Shown here piece by piece: positions 1 to 5,984 of a stretch of DNA of 5,984 nucleotides (position 1 is its first letter; every line of letters begins with the position of its first letter). Position numbers and translations under genes: made by a program. The DNA is from an uncultured Collinsella sp. (GTDB lineage: Bacteria; Actinomycetota; Coriobacteriia; Coriobacteriales; Coriobacteriaceae), in the NCBI GenBank assembly GCA_959599635.1, contig CAUGJN010000118.1:1-5984 (forward strand), given 5' to 3'. The notes under the pieces are model-generated. The model had not been told where the DNA came from, ran no database searches, and saw only the letters and a list, made by a program, of their open reading frames with translations.

Positions 1-904
<904 letters not shown>

Positions 905-914
905 GGCACTTACG

Positions 915-921
915 CCTCCTT
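915..921 (-). promoter_or_regulatory. Ribosome binding site of gltD, inside the 3' end of gltB
   Basis: The coding strand reads AAGGAGG, lying in the last Lys-Lys-Glu-Ala codons of gltB and 10 bases before the gltD ATG at 904. Ribosomes finishing gltB would clear or directly re-use this site, so gltD translation is probably coupled to gltB. A frameshift early in gltB could then also lower GltD output; this last point is inference. Confidence 0.8.
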
Positions 922-3900
922 CTTGGTCGAAGCAACAGAGCTGGCGGCGGCGGGCACAGCACCAGCGACAGCCGCTCCGCCCGCCACGTCAAAGCGGGCA
1001 ACATCAGCAGCGTCGGCGCGACCGGTCACAATGTCAAACGCCAGCTCCTCAGCCTGCGCATGCGTCTTGCCCACGGCCTCGGCAGCAGCGACAATCGCCA
1101 GCACGCGCTCGTACTCGGTCGGAATGACCTTCACAAAGTGCTTGCTAATCGAGTCGAAGCTGTAGAGCAACTTAATGCCGCGCGGGCTCTGCGTCGCGTC
1201 CACGTGCTCCTGGATGAGCTCGCGAATCTGCGCCAGCTCGCCGGCCGTCGGGGCCTTGAGCTCAACGCTCTCGTGGTTCACACGGGCATCGAGCGTGCCG
1301 TACTGGTCAAAGACATAGGCCACGCCACCTGTCATGCCGGCGGCGAAGTTCTGCCCGACCTCGCCCAGGATGAGCGCCAGACCGCCCGTCATGTACTCGC
1401 AGCCATGGTTGCCGCAGCCCTCGACCACCACGGTGGCACCGGAGTTGCGCACGGCAAAACGCTGGCCGGCAAGACCGTTAATGAAGCCGCGACCGCTCGT
1501 GGCACCAAAGAACGCAACGTTGCCCACGATGATGTTCTCGTCGAACTTGTAGGTCGCATGCGGGTTGGGGCACACCGACACCTCGCCGCCCGAAAGGCCC
1601 TTACCAAAGTAGTCGTTGGCGTCGCCGCACACGTTGAGCGTAATGCCGCGCGGCAGGAAGGCGCCAAAGCTCTGACCGGCCGATCCATCGCAATCGATGG
1701 TGATGGAGCCGGCGGGCAGGCCCTCGGGATGTGCCTTGGTCACCGCGTTACCCAGGATGGTGCCCACGCAACGGTTGACGTTGGCGATATCAGCGCGGAA
1801 GCGAATCGGACGCAAGTGGGCACGGGCATCGGCCGTATAGGGCACGAACAGCGTGGAGTCGAGCGTCTTGTCGAGCTCGCTGTCCGCGGCCATCTGCGGC
1901 AGGAAGTGACGACCGTCGGCGCCTGGGATATGGGCACCGAACTCACAGGTCGCGCTTGCCAGCACGGGCGACAGATCCAGCAGGTTGGCCTTGCGGTTGC
2001 CCGGCACCTCGATCTGGCGCAAACACTCGGGATGGCCAACCATCTCATCGACGGTGCGGAAGCCCAAGCTCGCCATGACCTCGCGCAGCTGCTCGGCAAC
2101 AAAGAGCATAAAGTGCTCGACGTGCTCGGGCTTGCCGCGGAAGCCGCGACGCAGGCGGCAGTTTTGCGTAGCGATGCCGGCCGGGCAGGTGTCCTGCTGG
2201 CAGTCGCGCTGCATGAGGCAGCCCATGGAGATGAGCGGCATGGTCGCAAAGCCAAACTCCTCGGCGCCCAGCAAGCAGGCGACGGCAACGTCGGTGCCGT
2301 CCATGAGCTTGCCGTCGGCCTCGAGCACCACGCGCGAGCGCAGGCCGTTTTGCAGCAGCGTCTGCTGGGCCTCGGCAAGGCCAAGCTCCAGCGGCAGACC
2401 CGCATGCCAGATAGAGTCGCGCGCAGCGGCACCCGAGCCGCCATTGTGACCGCTGATCAAGATCTTGTCGGCAGCACCCTTGGCCACACCGGTGGCGATG
2501 GTGCCGACGCCCGCCTCGCTGACCAGCTTGACCGACACGCGTGCGCCGGGGTTGGCGTTCTTAAGGTCGAAGATGAGCTCGGCCAGGTCCTCGATAGAGT
2601 AGATGTCGTGGTGCGGCGGAGGCGAGATCAGGCCGATGCCGGGCGTGGACTGACGGACCTCGGCAATCCAGGGGTAGACCTTCTTGCCGGGCAGGTGGCC
2701 GCCCTCGCCGGGCTTGGCGCCCTGGGCCATCTTGATCTGAATCTCGAAGGCGCTGCACAGGTAGCGGCTCGTCACGCCAAAGCGCGCGCTTGCCACCTGC
2801 TTGATGGCGGAGTTCTTGGAGTCGCCGTTAGCCAGCGGGGTCTCGCGACGCGGATCCTCGCCGCCCTCGCCGGAGTTGGAACGGCCGTGCAGGCGGTTCA
2901 TGGCGATGGCCATGCACTCGTGTGCCTCTTTGCTGATGGAGCCGTACGACATGGCGCCGGTGTTAAAGCGGCGGACGATGTTGAGCGCGGGCTCGACCTC
3001 GTCGAGCGAAACCGGCGTGCGGCCGCTGGCATCAAAGTCGAGCAAGTCGCGCAGACGCACGGCACGGCCGGTGCGGTGCAGGCGGGCGCTGTACTCCTTA
3101 AAGGTGTCGTAGCTGTCCTCACGGCAGGCGGTCTGCAGCAGGTAGACGGCCTGGGGGTCGATGAGGTGTTCCTCGCCGCCGAGCGGGCGCCACTTGGTCA
3201 GACCCAGCGTGGGCAGCTGATCGGGAGCCGGGCTCTTAAGGATAGCGAGCGCGGCGTCGTAGCGCTCGTTTTGCTCGCGCTCAACGTCCTCGACGCCCAT
3301 ACCGCCCACACGGCTCACCGTGCCGGCGAAGTACGCGTTGACGAACTCCGGCGTAAAGCCCACGGCCTCGAAGATCTGCGCCGAATGGTAGCTCTGCACC
3401 GTGGAGATGCCCATCTTGGACATGATGGAGACGATGCCGGCAGTCGCAGCCTTGTTGTAGTTGGCGATGCCCTGCTCGGCCGTCACGTCCAGGTCGCCGT
3501 GTGCCGCCAGATCGCGGATGCACGCATGTGCGTTGTACGGATAGATGCCGCTCGCGGAGTAGCCCACCAGTGCCGCAAAGTCGTGCGGAGACACGGCGTC
3601 GCCGCTCTCCACCACGATGTCGGCAAAGGTACGCACGCCGGCGCGGATCAGGTGGTTATGCACGCAGCCCACAGCGAGCAGCGACGGCACGGGCACCTCG
3701 CCCGCAGCGGCACGATCGCTCAACACCACGATGTTCACGCCATCGCGGACCGCAGCCTCAACGTCCTCTGCAAGCTGTTTGAGCGCAGCCTGCAGCGCGC
3801 CCTCGCCGGCATCGCGGCGGTAGACGGCACGGAAGCGACGGGTCTTAAAGCCAACACGGTCGATGGCACAGATATGCTCGAACTCTTCATCGTTGAGCAA

Positions 3901-4874
3901 TGGGCGCTCCAAGCGCACCAGCTGACAGGCCGTGCGGGAATCCTCGAGCAGGTTGCCGTGGTTGCCCAGGTAGAGCGTGGTCGAAGTCACCATGTGCTCG
4001 CGCAGGGCATCGATCGGAGGATTCGTGACCTGAGCGAACAGCTGATAGAAGTAGTCAAAGAACGAACGCGTCTTCTTGGACAGGCAGGCCAGCGGTGCAT
4101 CGATGCCCATCGAGGCGAGCGGGGCCTTGCCCTGCTGGGCCATGGGACGCACGACCTCGTCGACGTCATCCCAGTGGTAGCCGAGCTTGGCCATACGCAC
4201 GGCGGCGGGCACCTCGGCGTCCTCGGCGGACGCGGGCGCGGCGGGCTCATCGAGCGCGTCGACGGTCAGCGTCTCCTCGGCAATCCAATCACGGTAGGGC
4301 TTTTCCTTGGCGTAACGGGCGCGCAGCTCGTCATTGTAGATGACGCGCCCGCGGGCAAAGTCGACCTCGAGCATCTGGCCCGGCCCCAGACAGCCGCTCG
4401 TCACGATGTTCTCGGGGCTCACCTCGATGGTGCCCACCTCGCTTGCCAGCATAAAGCGACCGTCGCGCGTCACGTAGTAACGAGCGGGGCGCAGGCCGTT
4501 GCGATCGAGGGCGGCGCCCAGGGTACGGCCGTCGGTAAAGGCGATGGCCGCCGGGCCGTCCCACGGCTCCATGAGCATGGACTGGTAGGCGTCGTAGGCG
4601 CGGCGCTCCTCACTCAGGCTGTCGTTGTGGTCCCACGGCTCGGGCAGCAACATGGACGCGGCACGCGTGAGCGGACGACCGTTCATGACCAAAAACTCAA
4701 GCACGTTGTCCAAAATCGCGGAGTCGGAGCCCTCGCGGTTGATGATGGGCATCACGCGCTCAAGATCATGCTGCAGCACGGGGCTGTACAGGTTGGGTTC
4801 GCGGGCGCGAATCCAGTTGACGTTGCCCTTGAGGGTGTTGATCTCGCCGTTATGGATGATAAAGCGGTTGGGGT

Positions 4875-4880
4875 GCGCGC
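4875..4880 (-). other. Frameshift site in gltB: shortened GC dinucleotide run
   Basis: The plus strand reads GTGCGCGCTCCC here. On the coding strand gag cgc is followed by g, then cac ccc aac cgc in the other frame. Restoring one GC (gag cgc gcg cac ccc aac cgc) gives the family sequence WERAHPNR exactly, without altering any other base. The change is therefore best described as a 2-base contraction of an alternating GC run from four units to three. A one-base insertion also restores frame but removes the expected His. Whether this is biological or a read/assembly error cannot be told from the sequence. Confidence 0.85.
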
Positions 4881-5617
4881 TCCCAGCTGGGCGTGGTGTT
4901 GGTGGAGTAGCGCGAGTGGACGAGCGCCACGGCCGTCTTGACGGCGGCGTCGTTGAGGTCGATGAAGAAGCGGCGCATCTGCGTGGCGACGAGCATGCCC
5001 TTGTACACGATAGTGCGCGAGCTCATGGAGCAGACGTAGAAGATCTTGTCGCGCAGGGCAAACTCGGCATCGGCCTTCTTCTCGATAGTGCGACGGCACA
5101 CGTACAGGCGACGCTCGAAGGCATCGCCGGCGGGCGTGTCGTCGGGGCGGCCCAGAAAGGCTTGCAGAATGGTGGGCATGCAGGCACGCGCCGTCTCGCC
5201 CAGGTCGTGCGGATCGACCGGCACCTCACGCCAAAAGAGCAGCGGCACGCCGGCCTCGGCGCAACCCTCCTCAAACACGCGGCGGGCATCCTCTACGCCC
5301 TTGTCGTCCTGCGGGAAGAACAGCATGGCCACGCCATAGTCGCCCTCTGCCGGCAGAATCTGGCCGCACTTTTGAGCCTCTTTACGGAAAAAGTGATGCG
5401 GAACCTGGAACAAGATGCCAGCGCCGTCGCCGGTGTTCTTCTCGAGTCCCGTGCCGCCGCGGTGCTCCAAGTTGACCAGAATGGACAGCGCATCGTCCAG
5501 AATCTGGTGATGGCGCTCACCGTTGATATCGGCAAGCGCGCCGATGCCACATGCGTCGTGGTCGAATTCGGGGCGATAAAGGCCCTGCTGCTGAGCGGAA
5601 TCTGCCTGCATCGCGAT

Positions 5618-5625
5618 CCTCCCCT
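5618..5625 (-). promoter_or_regulatory. Ribosome binding site of gltB
   Basis: The coding strand reads AGGGGAGG, 6 bases before the ATG at 5611. This strong Shine-Dalgarno match, with the N-terminal Cys falling at residue 21 as expected for a short propeptide, fixes the gltB start. Confidence 0.85.
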
Positions 5626-5796
5626 AGATATTTAGACAGTCAGTTGAATAGGCATAGTAGGAGCATCGCCGGCCCGTTGTGTTTCCCACCCGTTTCGAAA
5701 CAATCGCGTAACGCACGCCCTACGAGTGGACACCGCCGACCTCAAGGGCGACAACATAGGCCCCAAGTTCGGCCTGTAAGCTCACCGCTTCAAACA
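5626..5796. other. gltB upstream region without a gene
   Basis: This stretch lies between the gltB ribosome site and the repeat array. I see no credible coding sequence on either strand. The gltB promoter should be here or further right, but no pair of -35 and -10 hexamers stands out; TACTAT on the minus strand (about 5655-5660) and TAAATA close to the ribosome site are weak candidates. Two dyads are visible: a perfect 10-base palindrome GTTTCGAAAC at 5692-5701, part of a looser inverted pair TTGTGTTTC (5677-5685) and GAAACAA (5697-5703), and a near-palindrome CTAGATATTTAG at 5624-5635 touching the ribosome site. Either could be an operator; nothing in the sequence identifies a regulator. Confidence 0.5.
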
Positions 5797-5971
5797 TCTC
5801 AATCTGTAACAGGTGGAGCCGATTTTGGCGCCTAGATGTTACAGATTGAGATTTTCTGCGGGACGGTTTTGGTTTGTCTCGATCTGTAACACGAAAGGCC
5901 GGTTTTGGCGGTCAGCTGTTACAAATCGAGATTTTCCATAGGACCATTTCTTCCTGTCTCAATCTGTAACA
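5797..5971. repeat. Array of five alternating 15-base inverted repeats with 25-base spacers
   Basis: Copies lie at 5797-5811 (TCTCAATCTGTAACA), 5837-5851 (TGTTACAGATTGAGA), 5877-5891 (TCTCGATCTGTAACA), 5917-5931 (TGTTACAAATCGAGA) and 5957-5971 (TCTCAATCTGTAACA). Orientation alternates strictly and every spacer is exactly 25 bases, so the step is 40 and the full period 80. Three copies are identical once oriented; the others differ by one or two bases. Spacers 1 and 3 share GCCGRTTTTGGCG. Spacers 2 and 4 share TTTTC-x4-GGAC-x2-TTT-x5-TG, matching at 14 of 25 positions. The copies are AT-richer than the flanking genes. The left end is at 5797, since no copy exists 40 bases further left at 5757. 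The right end is not reached: the 13 bases after the last copy resemble the start of spacers 1 and 3. The array begins 185 bases upstream of the gltB start. Function is unknown; candidates are an extragenic palindrome family, a protein-binding array, or structured RNA. Confidence 0.9.
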
Positions 5972-5984
5972 GCTAGGCCCAATT

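Larger units (their letters stand above)
910..5611 (-). pseudogene. gltB: Glutamate synthase large subunit (GOGAT alpha), frameshifted near residue 246
   Basis: GltB hydrolyses glutamine, channels the ammonia and reductively aminates 2-oxoglutarate on FMN, receiving electrons from GltD. Piece 1 (5611 to 4850, 253 residues) starts MQADSAQQQG and has the class II amidotransferase nucleophile Cys21 (DHDACGIGALAD), implying a 20-residue propeptide as is usual in the family. It reads normally to STNTTPSWER, then goes out of frame and stops. The correct frame resumes at 4875 as HPNRFIIHNGEINTLKGN and continues to the stop at 912-910. Re-joined length is about 1567 residues, near the family's usual 1500. 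Approximate domains in joined numbering: amidotransferase 21-430, central domain 475-770, FMN synthase domain 850-1220 (KLVSEAGVGT from 1029), 3Fe-4S cysteines 1132, 1138 and 1143 (Cx5Cx4C), GXGXG beta-helix about 1270-1510, and an Ala-rich tail. The next Met in the restored frame is at 4779, with no ribosome site, so a stand-alone C-terminal product is unlikely. The lack of other damage favours a recent lesion or a sequence error. Confidence 0.93.

Noticed and set aside
910..4779. Independent gene starting at the internal Met of gltB (MLQHDLERV)
   Set aside because: There is no ribosome binding site before 4779, and the upstream codons in the same frame already encode conserved GltB sequence (FIIHNGEINTLKGN). 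It would also lack the catalytic cysteine.
4752..5099. A separate small minus-strand protein bridging the gltB break
   Set aside because: It is in a third frame, lacks family similarity on inspection, and is only open because of GC-rich codon use. The gltB sequence is continuous across the other two frames.
5551..5835. Plus-strand 94-codon open frame over the gltB start and intergenic region
   Set aside because: It overlaps the gltB start codon and the first repeat copy, has low-complexity Arg/Pro/Ser composition, and shows no recognisable domain.
5797..5971. CRISPR array
   Set aside because: Repeats are only 15 bases and alternate orientation, spacers of the same class resemble each other, and no cas gene is visible. 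A CRISPR array has direct repeats and unrelated spacers.

Overview
The window holds most of a bacterial NADPH-type glutamate synthase (GOGAT) operon on the minus strand, plus its upstream region. Transcription runs right to left: 5' region with a repeat array (5612-5984), then gltB (large subunit, 5611 to 910), then gltD (small subunit, from 904 and running off the left edge). Codon use is strongly GC-rich. The GltB and GltD proteins are of the type found in Gram-positive and actinobacterial lineages. My best guess is a Coriobacteriia-like gut actinobacterium such as Collinsella, but this is an impression from protein style and not a demonstrated assignment.

GltB would be about 1567 residues, but its reading frame is broken near residue 246 by the apparent loss of one GC dinucleotide from a short alternating GC run (4875-4880). 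Both sides of the break are otherwise intact: the N-terminal nucleophile Cys21, the FMN domain, the Cx5Cx4C iron-sulfur motif and the GXGXG domain are all readable. The lesion is therefore either a very recent mutation, a reversible slippage variant, or a sequencing/assembly error. gltD follows after only 5 bases, with its ribosome binding site inside the end of gltB, so the two are a translationally linked pair. Together they would convert glutamine plus 2-oxoglutarate to two glutamates using NADPH electrons that pass from GltD to GltB.

The most unusual part is at 5797-5971: five copies of a 15-base sequence (TCTCAATCTGTAACA and variants) in strictly alternating orientation, each separated by exactly 25 bases. 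This gives a 40-base step and an 80-base full period, running off the right edge. Spacers of the same class resemble each other, and one base pair between neighbouring copies changes in a compensatory way. This suggests a tandem family of 55-base inverted-repeat modules of unknown function. It is not a CRISPR array. Between the array and gltB (5626-5796) there is no gene and no convincing promoter, only two weak dyad sequences.
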